Below, piece after piece: positions 13,301 through 24,600 of a DNA stretch of 64,000 nt. Position numbers and translations under genes: made by a program. Each line of letters starts with the position of its first letter. Within the stretch, counting starts at the first letter, position 1. A model generated the notes under the pieces. The model saw nothing but the letters and a program-made list of their open reading frames with translations, made no database searches and was not told the DNA's origin. The stretch comes from Pohlia nutans. Taxonomy: Eukaryota; Streptophyta; Bryopsida; Bryales; Mniaceae. The stretch lies in the NCBI GenBank assembly GCA_022496805.1, contig CM040101.1, positions 29,365,529 to 29,429,528 of the forward strand. Reading direction: 5' to 3'.

Positions 13301-13940
13301 TCGACAGCTTCCTAAGGCACTATATTACGCTCAAACAATCTGAAGAAATTGGAAAGACTGGAGGAAGAGACCAAGATGACGAGGCCGGAGTATTGGCTGG
13401 AGTGCGAGTTCCCGAGGGAGTACCAGATGAAGAAGGAAAGGAGACAAATTTACTTGGATGTTGACATTCTCGTGAGGTCGAGCGAGTATCTCCATCAGAC
13501 TCAGAAGTCAAATCAATTAATGGTTCAACTTGCTCCCGCTTGACATTGCGCAGGTTGATCAAGATGTCAGTCACAGAACGTCCTTGGTCTGATGATTGAT
13601 GGCTGCCGGCACGTGAAAGTGGCAATTGAACAGTAGAACCATCTGACATGGGTGCAAGGACCTCAGTGGATGCAGCTACTGTCTCAGGAGCTAAACCATA
13701 CGCTCTATTTTGCCCAGGATGGAGAAGCCAGTAGAATCCTTCCTTATCACTGCACTTGGACTGCAGGACCGCCTCCTTGATGATCCCATAGTTCGCCAAG
13801 ACCTCTTCCTCCAACATGATAGAAGACTCACAGAAACCGAAACGAATGTGCAAGAGGTGAGCAGGCACTCGAACAAAACCTTCTTCACCAATTGGCACCT
13901 TCAAAGGGACATCATGACCTGCAGCAAGAATGTTGGCCAT
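10310..13940 (-). pseudogene. MULE-type DDE transposase with C-terminal SWIM zinc finger (disabled)
   Basis: Proposed ATG at 13940. The frame is open apart from TAG at 13320-13322. A 101-bp GT-AG intron (11695-11795) joins the next exon in frame, and a probable one-base shift near 10885 precedes the last segment. The central core has a D in FVMFDHVK (about 12335), a second D in GFMYDSAQAN (about 12140) and the C-x-x-H block ERTCLFHW, as in MULE transposases. An acidic stretch follows that could hold the third residue. Cys pairs near the N-terminus suggest a DNA-binding zinc module. The C-terminus has CTCPHF...CKHIYY, a SWIM-type CxC/CxH finger. The expected role is excision and insertion at the element's inverted repeats. 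Its 3' end lies about 570 bp inside the left terminus. Confidence 0.75.
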
Positions 13941-14045
13941 GGATAGTAGGCAGGGGGACTGATATGAACCTAATAGAACTAATATACATGAGACATAGAG
14001 GACAATACAAATGGCAAAATGAGGTGGGAATGAAGCCAAATGCAT

Positions 14046-14609
14046 TCAAGATATATACCCTTGTAGAGGGTAACTGGAATAATAATAATATAATGTATGA
14101 CAAGGCTACATGGCGATTTGACGGCGCCTTAGACTAAAATGGACTCACAAAGTGGCTGTTAGGAAGAAAAGCTCATCGCAAGGTGGAAAGACTGACAAGA
14201 GTGTTATTAGTGTACGAGGCATATTTAGTACGTGATAGATTGGCAATGGTTTAGGCTGTTCAAATTGTATTATTGGATAGTTGAATTTAAGATTCCCATA
14301 CAGTGGGTATGACGGCGATGTCAGAACAACTTTCAGATTGGTATCATTCAACATGCAAATCATGTGACAAAAAACAATATTTGCTATGATTTGTCATCCA
14401 TGACTAAACAAACAATATAAACTTGCTTGTATAATATGATAGAATGAATAGTACTTTATTATGATGATACGTAACAAACAATCATCTAGGAAGTACTCTT
14501 TATTCCATACATCCATTGCAGTATATACAAGATTGGATGATGACCCAATTCCACCAAATTCACGTGAAATGATTCTAACATTCATGCATATAGTATTGAT
14601 CTGCATGAC
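14046..14609. other. Spacer without recognised gene
   Basis: AT-rich DNA between the transposase and the next minus-strand exon. I see no coding signal. Confidence 0.5.
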
Positions 14610-15053
14610 CTATGAATCGTCGATAGCGTCCCAAAAAGGAGGTTTTGCTTTGTCGTCGAAGAAACTTTGAACTGCATCTGAAATCTCTTTTGGCACAATT
14701 CTGAGGTCTTCGCACTCGATATTGCATGGGTCAGGAAGGCCGAGCAGGTTGCAGACTATATGACACCACATAAGACGCCACACTAGGGGATGCCTAGGCT
14801 TGTCACCCCATATTCCATAAGGAACATCATATTGGTCAAGAATGGATTTGTCCAACAAAATGACTGCCATGTCGATTAACCGATTATCAGAGTTGTGGAA
14901 CTCAGACATCCAAAGCTCAATTGCTCCTTGGACAGACTCAATAGGATATGCCATTTGAACCTTGCGGCCATGCATGATGTGCTCAGGGTAAACTTTGACA
15001 TCACGACACCATAATGGTCCCCACATCGCCTCGTCTAAATCCATGGGTGATCC
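14610..15053 (-). CDS. Unidentified terminal exon, hypothetical
   Basis: An open 148-codon stretch ends at a stop at 14610. It is preceded on the minus strand by a good acceptor (CGCAG before GGATCACCC), so 15053 is a likely exon start rather than a true N-terminus. The product is Trp-rich and acidic (DEAMWGPLWCRDV near its start, KAKPPFWDAIDD at its end). No family recognised. It lies between the transposase and the arrays inside the MULE, so it may be a third element gene or captured host sequence. Upstream exons were not found. Confidence 0.4.
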   Translation of the reverse strand, partial: GSPMDLDEAMWGPLWCRDVKVYPEHIMHGRKVQMAYPIESVQGAIELWMSEFHNSDNRLIDMAVILLDKSILDQYDVPYGIWGDKPRHPLVWRLMWCHIVCNLLGLPDPCNIECEDLRIVPKEISDAVQSFFDDKAKPPFWDAIDDS

Positions 15054-15708
15054 CTGCGCGTATGTCAAAAACAAAACAGCGAACTCAAAAGTATGGAGAC
15101 ACCATCAATTCAAGTCACTTGAAATTCCACCACATGGTGTGATGTTATGTACTCGTTCAGAGGTATGTAAACACAAATTAGAACATGATGCTTTCATCAT
15201 GTCAGATGACATTCGTCACATTCATTTAGTATGGGTTAGCTGCACAAGTGGCTGTTAGCAGCTTAGAATTGGCGTGCAGAAGAAAATAGTATGTTGAGAG
15301 GATTAGTATACTATGTCAGTCAACATAGAAGATATAATGGCCAGGATGTCCCACATGATCATAGTAAGGGCTCTGACAATGAGATTGGATTTTATTGTGT
15401 TCAAGTTAAGACGGCGTTCAAATACTATATAATTGAGAAATAACCCAACATAAGCTAAGTCATTTATCATGCCTTGGTGTCAACAGATAATAAAATGCAA
15501 GTAGGGCATGTAATAGTTATTTATATTATAGACTCGCCAATTCAAATGGAAGGGACTTTAGTCACACACTTCTGGATGTAGGGTCTCAAACCGTATATAA
15601 GGGGACTACCAGGGCTTGTAAAGTCATATCAAATGTAGTTTTCCATGTCATGGGTTTTTGTCAGCACTATTTGATGTTTGCAGATTTTGACAGATACTAG
15701 TAGTTAAG
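15054..15708. other. Spacer without recognised gene
   Basis: AT-rich, no supported exon or RNA gene. Confidence 0.4.
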
Positions 15709-16655
15709 TTGGCGCTTTGGTACATAATAATTCCTTTTAGACAGATGCTTGACAGAAACTGTCCTCTTCAGTCAGAGGGACTTAGTGGACCAAAGAAGAA
15801 AAAAAAAAGGCGTCGTCTAATGTTTTCAAGCAAGCGAGCGCTGGAGCGGTCAAAGATGAGACCCCCCAAACTGAAGTCAAATTTCAAGGATATTAACGAA
15901 TTCAAGCGCATGAGTATAGACTTTAGTGACGACGATGTGGCAAACCTCGCGAGCTCCCAAGATATCATGACATACAGCGACATGATAGACAATGGGGAAT
16001 CACAGCAAGACATCATAAGCGACGATGATCAAGGATGGCAATATGTAAGTGATTCATTTTAAATACTTTCTCTACCCGGTGCACTATGAATGTATGAGTC
16101 TATCTAGGCTGAATTTTAGATTAAGTCTACACGAAGTAGGAATAATTATTGTCTATTCAAGGCAGGATTATCTTAAGTCTATATGAGGAAGAGAATTAGT
16201 CTACACGAGGTAGATTAAGCCTATTGGAGGCCAGGGAAGGCCGACGGTCCCTCTACTGTTGGATTGACCTTGAAAGCATCCAGACCGGGGATGCACAGTA
16301 CAACCTAGGGTTTCGGAGTGTTTTCTAGGGTTTCATGCGACGCCAGTACATCAGGGTCACGAGCGTGTAGAGAGGTCCAGTTTGGAGCTCGGAAACCAGC
16401 GGTGAGTGCTTCTTGTATTGCACTGGCTTCCACTACTGTACCACACTGAATTCTCATGGAACGATCGAGTTTCTTGCACACTGATTGATTTTCTTCTTGC
16501 TTGTGCGTCGAAATGCCTGACAGGGAATTTTGAGCGCGGAAGGCACTGGGATTGAGCAACCAAGCAATAGGATGCGGCGATCGAAGCGCAATGGTGCGTC
16601 CTCAAGCGATGATCAAATTCCTGGAGCTCCAGGCCCCGGCGAGAGCATTCAAGAG
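15709..16655 (+). CDS. Possible two-exon gene fragment with nuclear-localisation-like tract
   Basis: A first open segment (about 15709-16044) encodes a very basic tract, GPKKKKKRRRLMF, then a Ser/Asp-rich acidic tail. It ends at a strong donor (ATAT/GTAAGT). A second segment (about 16530-16655) is Ser/Gly/Pro-rich with RMRRSKRN and ends at GTCAGA. No family recognised and the start codon is not clear. The basic tract suggests a nuclear protein. It may be an accessory gene of the MULE or noise. Linking the two segments is a guess. Confidence 0.3.
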
Positions 16656-16899
16656 GTCAGATCCCTACACTCCCACCCTAAATGCATGTCACCATGTCAG
16701 TCTTGGATGAGAATCAGGTGCCCGTGTGTGTTCGATGGCAGTGCTCGTATTTGGAGGTGCTTATATTCAAACTCGTCATCTTCGTAATCACACTTGATCT
16801 CGCCAACGCAAGTGTTGTTTCTCGTTCTAGCAGAACTTCTCTTGGCTTTAAATTGCTAAGATCTCGTCTTTGGTCTCGTCAGTGCGCGGTCCGCTAGTC

Positions 16900-18870
16900 G
16901 TATAGTTGCTCGTCATGGTCCTCGTCACAGTTGCTCGTCATGGTCCTCGTCACAGTGCTCGTCATGGTGCTCGTCACAACGCTCGTCATGGTGCTCGTCA
17001 CAACGCTCGCCATGGTGCTCGTCACAGCGCTCGCCATGGTGCTCGTCACAGTGCTCGCCATAGTACTCATCACAACGCTCGTCATGGTGCTCGTCACAGC
17101 GCTTGTCATGGTGCTCGTTACAGCGCTCGTAATGGTGCTCGTCACAGCGCTCGTCATGGTCCTCGTCACAGCGCTCGTCATGGTGCTCGTCCTTGTTTCT
17201 TGGCTTGGTACTCGTCATGGTGTTCAGTGCTGGTATAGGTGCTCATTGTAGTGTGCTTGCTAGAAATCCCACTGACGCTCGTCAACTTAGTACTCGTCAG
17301 GGTGGTGGTCCTGGATGGGTGCTAGCAATCGTCGCGGCCTCGTCTTGATGCTCTATTTGATCACCACCAAGTCCATGGGATGAAGGCTCGGGGCCGATCC
17401 CCTTCCATCGGTGTTGGCTATTGGTGCTGGCTACATGGTGCTGGCTACATGGTGCTGGCTACATGGTGCTCGTCACAGAGCTCGTCATGGTCCTCGTCAC
17501 AACGCTCGAAATGGTCCTCGTCACAGCGCTCGTCATGGTCCTTGTCACAACGCTCGTCATGGTCCTCGTCACAGCGCTCGTAATGCTCCTCGTCACAGCG
17601 CTTGTAATGCTCCTTGTCACAGCGCTCGTCATGGTCCTCGTCACAGCGCTCGTCATGGTGCTCGTCACAACTCTCGTCATGGTGCTCGTCACAGCGCTCG
17701 TAATGGTGCTCGCCACAGCGCTCGTCATGGTCCTCGTCACAGCGCTCGTCATGGCGCTCGTCCTTGTTTCTTGGCTTGGTACTCGTCATGGCGTTCAGTG
17801 CTGGTATTGGTACTCATTGTAGTGTGATTGCTAGAAATCCCACTGACGCTCGTCATGGTGCTCGTCAACTTAGTACTCGTCAGGGTCGTGGTCCTGGATG
17901 GGTGGTGGTCCTGGATGGGTGCTAGCAATCAGAGTGGCCTCGTTTTGATGCTCGTTTTGATCACCACCATGTCCATGGGATGAAGCCTCGGGGCCGATCC
18001 CCTTCCATCGGTGCTGGCTACTGGTGCTGGCTACATAGTGCTCGTCACAGAGCTCGTCATGGTTCTCGTCACAGCGCTCGTAATGGTCCTCGTCACAGCG
18101 CTCGTCATGGTCGTCGTCACAGCGCTCGTCATGGTCCTTGTCACAGCGCTCGTAATGCTCCTCGTCACAGCGCTCGTCATGGTCCTCGTCACAGCGCTCG
18201 TCATGGTGCTCGTCACAACTCTCGTCATGGTCCTCGTCACAGCGCTCGTCATGGTGCTCGTCTTTGTTTCTTGGCTTAGTACTCGTCATGGCGTTCAGTG
18301 CTGGTATTGGTACTCATTGTAGTGTGCTTGCTAGAAATCCCACTGACGCTCGTCATGGTGCTCGTCAACTTAGTACTCGTCAGGGTGGTGGTCCTGGATG
18401 GGTGCTAGCAATCGGAGTGCTCATATTGCTGGCATTGGTTCGTCTTGGTGCCATTTGCAGCCCTTGTAATCTTGCGCTCGTATTGTTCCTCGTCTTGGTC
18501 CTCATCATGCAACTCTGACTGAGCTTGTCGCGGCCTCGTTATGATGCTCGTTTTGATCACCACCATGTCCATGGGATGAAGCCTCGGGGCCGATCCCCAT
18601 CCATCAGTGTTGGCTACTGGTGCTGGCTACTGGTGCTGGCTACATGGTGCTCGTCACAGCGCTCGTCATGGTCCTCGTCACAGCACTCGTAATGGTCCCC
18701 GTCACAGCGCTCGTCATGGTCCTCGTCACAGCGCTCGTCATGGTGCTCGTTACAACTCTCGTCATAGTGCTCGTCACAGCGTTCGTCATGGTCCTCGTCA
18801 CAGCGCTCGTCATGGTCCTCGTCACAGCGCTCGTCATGGTGCTCGTCCTTGTTTCTTGGCTTAGTACTCG
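16900..18870. repeat. 24-bp satellite arranged in about 600-bp higher-order units
   Basis: The basic unit is two 12-mers, CTCGTCATGGTG and CTCGTCACAGCG, repeated tens of times. Blocks are separated by a conserved non-array segment that recurs with a period near 600 bp: its TCGGGGCCGA core is at 17388, 17988 and 18584. Several frames on both strands are open because 24 is a multiple of three; these are not genes. Confidence 0.9.
17392..17412. other. CCGAT-N8-ATCGG hairpin box (representative copy)
   Basis: GCCGATCCCCTTCCATCGG follows CTCGGG here. The two CCGAT/ATCGG arms are 8 nt apart in nearly every copy (about 17993, 18589, 19013, 19770, 20560 and 26681, with single-arm mismatches at 19185, 19415 and 20282). 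The fixed spacing suggests selection or recent spread of a defined unit. Function unknown. Confidence 0.6.
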
Positions 18871-21640
18871 TCAGGTGTTCAGTGCTGGTATTGGTGCTCA
18901 TTGTAGTGTGCTTGCTAGAAATCCCAGTGATGCTCGAACCAAAGAAACTAGATTTGTACTCGTCACACTTCTATACTTGATCACCCCCCAGTACCAGAAA
19001 TTAAGCCTCGGGACCGATGAGCTTCCATCGGTAGTGGTCTATGATCTCTCGGTCCTATCCATGTTGATACTCGTGGTTCTAGTGATGTTTCTTCTACGCA
19101 GCTGCGTTGGTGGTTTTACTATCAATTATTGGGGCGGTGGTGCTCGTAATGATCTTACTATAGCACCTTGGGTTAAGCGTCGGTCCCGATGCTCTTCCGT
19201 TGGCAATGAAATAAATAGTGGAGCTCGTAATGGTGCATGAATCTTGTACTGGTGGATCTTGAATTCTCTATTTAGCTATGTTCTTCAAGATTATCCATCA
19301 ATATTCGTGATTGATCCCTTTCACACGTCACGGCAATGCTTGTATTGATGAGTCCAAGGCTCCTCTGTGGTGCTCGTATTGATCCACCCCCGTCACCTTG
19401 GGCTTAGCCTCGGTCCCGATGGCCTTCTCTCGGCAGGACTCTCTGATCTCGGTGGTCGTCTTGGCGATGCTCAAAGTCATGGCGTGCGTGATGGCGGTAC
19501 TCATACTTCATTATAGCGGTGCTCGTCACATTGGAACCAAACACGTCAATTTGTGGTTCGTGTTAGTGGTCGTCTCGATAGTGCTCGTAATCTTGGTGCT
19601 CGTCATGTCGGCTGTAAGGGCAGAGGGCGTGCTCGTCATGATCACTCCCCAACACATACAGTTGAGCCTCTGGACCGATGGGCTTCTATCGGCGGGCTTC
19701 TTTCTCGTCGTGACTAACGTGCTTGTGTTTGTCCTGATCACTCTCGCGCACCCAGGGTTAACCATCTGGCCCGATGCTCTTCCATCGGTGGTACTTCTAG
19801 ATCACAAGGACTTGGACTCGTCATTCTCGCCTTGGTGTTCGTTTTGCTTCTCACTGTCGTTCTCTTGCAAGTGCTCGTTTAGATTCCCAATTATAGTGCG
19901 CGTCATGGTTCTGTGCTTGGTGCTTTGTCTTGGTTGACGTCAAGGCAGGGCTCGATTAAATCTCGTCTCGACATGCGCTGGAGTAGTTCTCGTCACTGCA
20001 GGGCTAGTCTTCGTGCTTGTCTTGGTACACGTACTGGCAAAATTCGTCTTGGTGATCGTTGTGCCCTTCATATGTGTGCTGCTAATCTAGATGATCGTCT
20101 TTGCTTCTTGTCATGGTACTTGTCATGATGCTTGGCAGTGCTGGTATTGGTGTTCATCCTTGTGCTCGTGATAGTATTCCACACCGTGGCTCGTCACGAC
20201 AGTACTCAGTTTGTGCTTGTCTTGGAGCTGTCTATGGCGCTCGTATTGATCACCCCCCTATACCATTGGTGCACATTTTGGGCCGATCCCCTATCATCAG
20301 TGGCAGTAATGGTGCTCCTACTTGTGCACTCATGGCGTGTCGTGGTACTTGCTGTGGTGCTGGTATTGGTGCTCGGAATAATGGTGCTCCCATTGCTGGT
20401 CAATGGTGCTCGTCTTAGTGCAAATTCTAACACTCGTAATCTTTGAGATGGTCATTGTTTTCGTCCTGGTACTCGTCATGGAAGCCGACTGTCTACGTCA
20501 CCAGCCTCGTTTTTTTCCTCGTTTTGATCACAACCTGGTTCTTGGGATTAAGCCTCGGGGCCGATCCCTATCCATCGGCAACGCAGTGGTGCATGTACTG
20601 GTGCACTCATGGCTTGTAATGGTACATGGCTTTGAGCTCGTATTGTTCATTGTAATCTTAGTGATTGTCCAAGAACTCTCATGGCTGGTCTTTGTGCCTC
20701 GATATTGTGCTCGTCAGTGCTCGTCATGGACAGCGTTTTGGTTATCATAATCATGTCTCTTGTCTTTGTTTCTTGTTTTGGTACTTGTCTCGGTGCTCAT
20801 CTTGTTAATACTGGTACTCATCATGTTAATACTGGTGCTCATCCTAATGCTCGTGAGAACTTCTAATGGTACTCGTGACGATGCTGGTCACGGAACGTAT
20901 AGGTGATCATCGTGTTCGTGCTCTTTTTGCTAGTACTTTTGGTGTTTGTCGTCGTCATCGTCTTTGTGCTTCATCGTCGTCGTCATCGTCTTGCTTGTGA
21001 AGATCTTGCTCGTGATGGTCGCTATGCTCGTGATGGTGTTCATTTTGGTGTTGGTCTAGGTGATTGTCTAAGTGCTATTCCAGGTGCTCGTATAGGTACT
21101 CGTATCGGTGCTCATCTAGGCAGTACTCGTCATGGTGCTCGTGATTGCTATGGTCTCTAGGTTCTTCCTAATGCTCATCTTCCTGCTCGTCAAGGTGTCT
21201 TAGTTCTTGATACAATGCTAGTCTTGTTGCACGTTTAGGATGCTTGTAATATAAGCCATCGTAATTTTGGTGCGTTCATGGTTGGTCATCTGTGCTCGTC
21301 ATGGACCTCGATTCTGCTTGTCATAACGATGCTGGGTTTAGTGATCGACTTGGTGTTCATCAGGGTGCTTGTGACGGAGCTCGGCTTACAGCGTTGCACA
21401 GGGTCCTCGTCACGGTGCTCTTTTTGCAGCTCGTCATGGCATTTCTCTAAGAGATCGTTTCGGCATTTCTCTTGGAGATCATCACAGTCTTTGTATTGGC
21501 AGTACCTTGTGTCTTGGTGCTGGTCTTGTTGTGTGTTATTGCCGAGGTCATGGTACTCAGCACGGCATGTTCTTTTGGGCTCATGGAATGGCCTTTATTC
21601 TTGTAAAGCAATTAAATGTGTATTTTCACTCGTATCATAG
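18871..21640. repeat. Degenerate CTCGT/GGTGCT-rich array with dispersed hairpin boxes
   Basis: Decayed relatives of the 24-bp unit fill the region. A composite box recurs: TGATCAC, C-rich spacer, AAGCCTCGG-like block, then CCGAT-N8-ATCGG. Copies or variants are near 18979, 19150, 19379, 19639, 19735, 20249 and 20525. No supported gene. Confidence 0.75.
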
Positions 21641-21643
21641 ACT

Positions 21644-24600
21644 GTGGTGTCACAAACTCCCACGCGGCACGAGGAGGAGGGGAGTCCTGATCGTCAACCC
21701 TCTTTAGGTGATGGTGATGAAATTGCCGCGGATGTAGAAGCGGAGGAGGTTGATGATGATGAAGTGGCATTGGGGGCAAGAGAGGATGTGATACGCAGTC
21801 GTCAGAAGTTGAATGCAGTGGCAACTATTGCGAATCTTAGACTCCAACCCGTGCACATATCTCGACATCACATCCCATTATGCCGAATGGTGAGTATGCC
21901 AATGGTGAGGCCAACTCTCTCGTGTGACTTAACCAAACTCGAGGAAGAGTTCGTGCATGGCTATCGAGATGGAGCAGCGGTATTCTATGTCTCTCTCACT
22001 AACGAACAAGGTGATAGTCAAGAGGTCACTCAGGAGGATATGGAGAAATGGGGACCATTGTGGAACGAGGAGAATGAAAAGTTCAACAAATACTTACGTG
22101 GTATTCCAGGGATGCAAGACTATGTCAATATGATGTTCTTTGTATGTGATGGCAACCATCATAGACTTGCCTGGATGAACCATATTGAAAGGCTACATAA
22201 AAATGAGCCCTCATGGCACTACTCTGTTGATGCCATCGTTCTTGACACGAAAGGGCGAATTGGTCTTGTCATGCAAGTCATGCATGACATTAACAAGTGA
22301 GTCCTTTCTCACTCAACAATTGTTTGGTTATTGTTGGAGTTCAAATATTTTTATGTAATTGATTTTTTTATATATAAATGATAAATACATGTATTCAATT
22401 CATCTTCTATTCTATTTATTCTCTGTTTTATTGTGTGCATTTAGACACACAGAGGATTCCCATGTCAAGACCAGCTTGGTTCATACGTTATACAAGGTTA
22501 AGAAGTACGGCGTCATGCCGTTGGAAATGTTCAATGAACTTCTCTCTCCCATTGAGATATTAAAATGTCAAATGAACCATGGAAGGCGTTCATGGTACTC
22601 TTTGACAGTTGAGGTGTTCACTGCGTTCATTTTCCGGGTACGTATTTTATTTTTGTTTTCAATTCTTTCATGGAAAGTTTCATATACGTGGAGCAAATGA
22701 ATTGTACTTATTGTGTTTCAATCGTTTGTGCATGTGTAGCATGAGATAGCTGTTGCTGCTGATCTTGCTGCTCGATTGCATCGTGAGCAAACTCATCCTG
22801 ACGACATCACTGCTGGAAGTATTGCTGCCGCTATGCGTGCATCAATTAAAGAGAAGACTGCGAAGATGAGCTTCAAGTTGGGAAAATTGGCTGCCGTTGC
22901 TAACCCGGCAATTGGGGATGATTTTCTCAAGGAGGTATAGATGCATCTCATTCTTTTCATAACAATGATTTGTATATTTTTCATGAGTATACTAAGTGTT
23001 ATGCATTCCACGTCGCAAATTGAGAGACACTGGACAATGAACTCGACAACAGAACTAACTTTGGAGAAGTTACAATTGATTGCTACTTCAAACGTTGCCC
23101 CGATTCACAAGGTTAAGTGGATCAAGTTGTTCAACTCCTCGGTTGCAACCCGCGTGGCTTCTCGATTCCCTGCCAAACCGGCGAACGAAGAGAAACTTGG
23201 GAATTTTCTAGTCCGGGCATGCTGGTGGGCTAGGGTATGTGTTTGTTGACTCATTTTATCTTGTTTATTTCGCATGATGAAGTTCTTGGTTGTAATTGGT
23301 GTTTGATTTATTTTTTTGTTTGTGTTGATTATTGTAAAAGACTAATATTACTTGTTTATGACTATGCTTCAAACATTACAGATTGAAGAAAAGGCACTAG
23401 AGTATTTCGATGATATCGTACGTGCTGATAACATTAGCATCTCTATGGACTCTTCACTTGAGCCTCTATCATTGAGTGCCTTCATTGAAGAGTGGCGAAT
23501 TCGCCTCTGAGACCATGCCTTTCTAACATATTTCAAAGGCCATGATCATTTCAAGAAGTCTGAGGACTTCTCTTCATTCAAGGGATCTGAACTTGCAGTG
23601 AAGCGTGTGATTTTCAGGTGAACATGAATCATGCATTGAGTTTTGTTTTATGAATCTAATATGTGCATTGTTCTTCAAGGCTCTTTATTGATGTTGACTG
23701 ATGAGTATGAATCTGAATATATGTAATTGAATGAATGTTGGTAATGTTCACAATGTTTTTTTTATGCCAACTACATTTTATTTCAAATTGTCAATTCAAT
23801 TCATTTCATTGATGTTCTTTGCATAATCACATTACATTGGATTTTTGTAGGTACTTCAAGTTTGAGCTTCTTCCAAAGAAGGCAATTACTAAAGAAGATC
23901 TCCCGGTCTTCCTCAACACTTGGTTGGATCGGTCTTCAGATTCCTGCATGTTGTCGCCGTCTCAACTGCGAACGTGGACTACTGCGCATCTGAACTCCGG
24001 CGCTTGGTACCTGGATTGCAGCACGTCGTTCACGCCAATGCAAGAGTTGGAGCTGAAGCGGAATCGGGAGGCTGCTGCAATTGCTGCAGAAGACATTATT
24101 GAGCTTGCAGATGTAGAGGATGACGAAGCCAGAGAGAAGGCGGTGAAGAAACGGGAGGAGTCCGATCGAAAGAAGGCACAAAAGGTTAAGGACGTTGCTG
24201 AGAAGGCCGCCTTAAGGGAGAACGAAAGGATTGAGAAGGCGGCAGGGAAGGCAGCAGAGAAGGAGAAGGGGAAGAAGAAGATTGTTGAACCTGCGAAGAA
24301 CGAGAAGGAAGCTGCAGGCGCCTCTTTTTGCGTCGACGGTGGTTCTCAATTACAATCGACTCCTACCCAAGGTACAAAGCGCGATTCTAACTATGAACTT
24401 CTCTCTCAGGCTCCAATGGCGGTTGATCTTGGACGAGTGGAGGACTTCACCAATGATGAGTTCATAGTGAACACATCATTGGGCCAGATTCTTGGAGATG
24501 AAACTGGTCCATTGCCCCCGGTTTACGACGACTTGAAGGCATTTTTGAAGAAAGTGTCTTATTGTTTAATTTGTGCAATTTTGATTTCAAATGTTTTCTA

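Noticed and set aside
16906..18900. Long ORFs on both strands of the 24-bp array (His/Arg-, Val/Leu-, Thr/Ser- or Asp/Glu-rich)
   Set aside because: They arise because the repeat period is a multiple of three; several frames are open at once and all are pure repeats.
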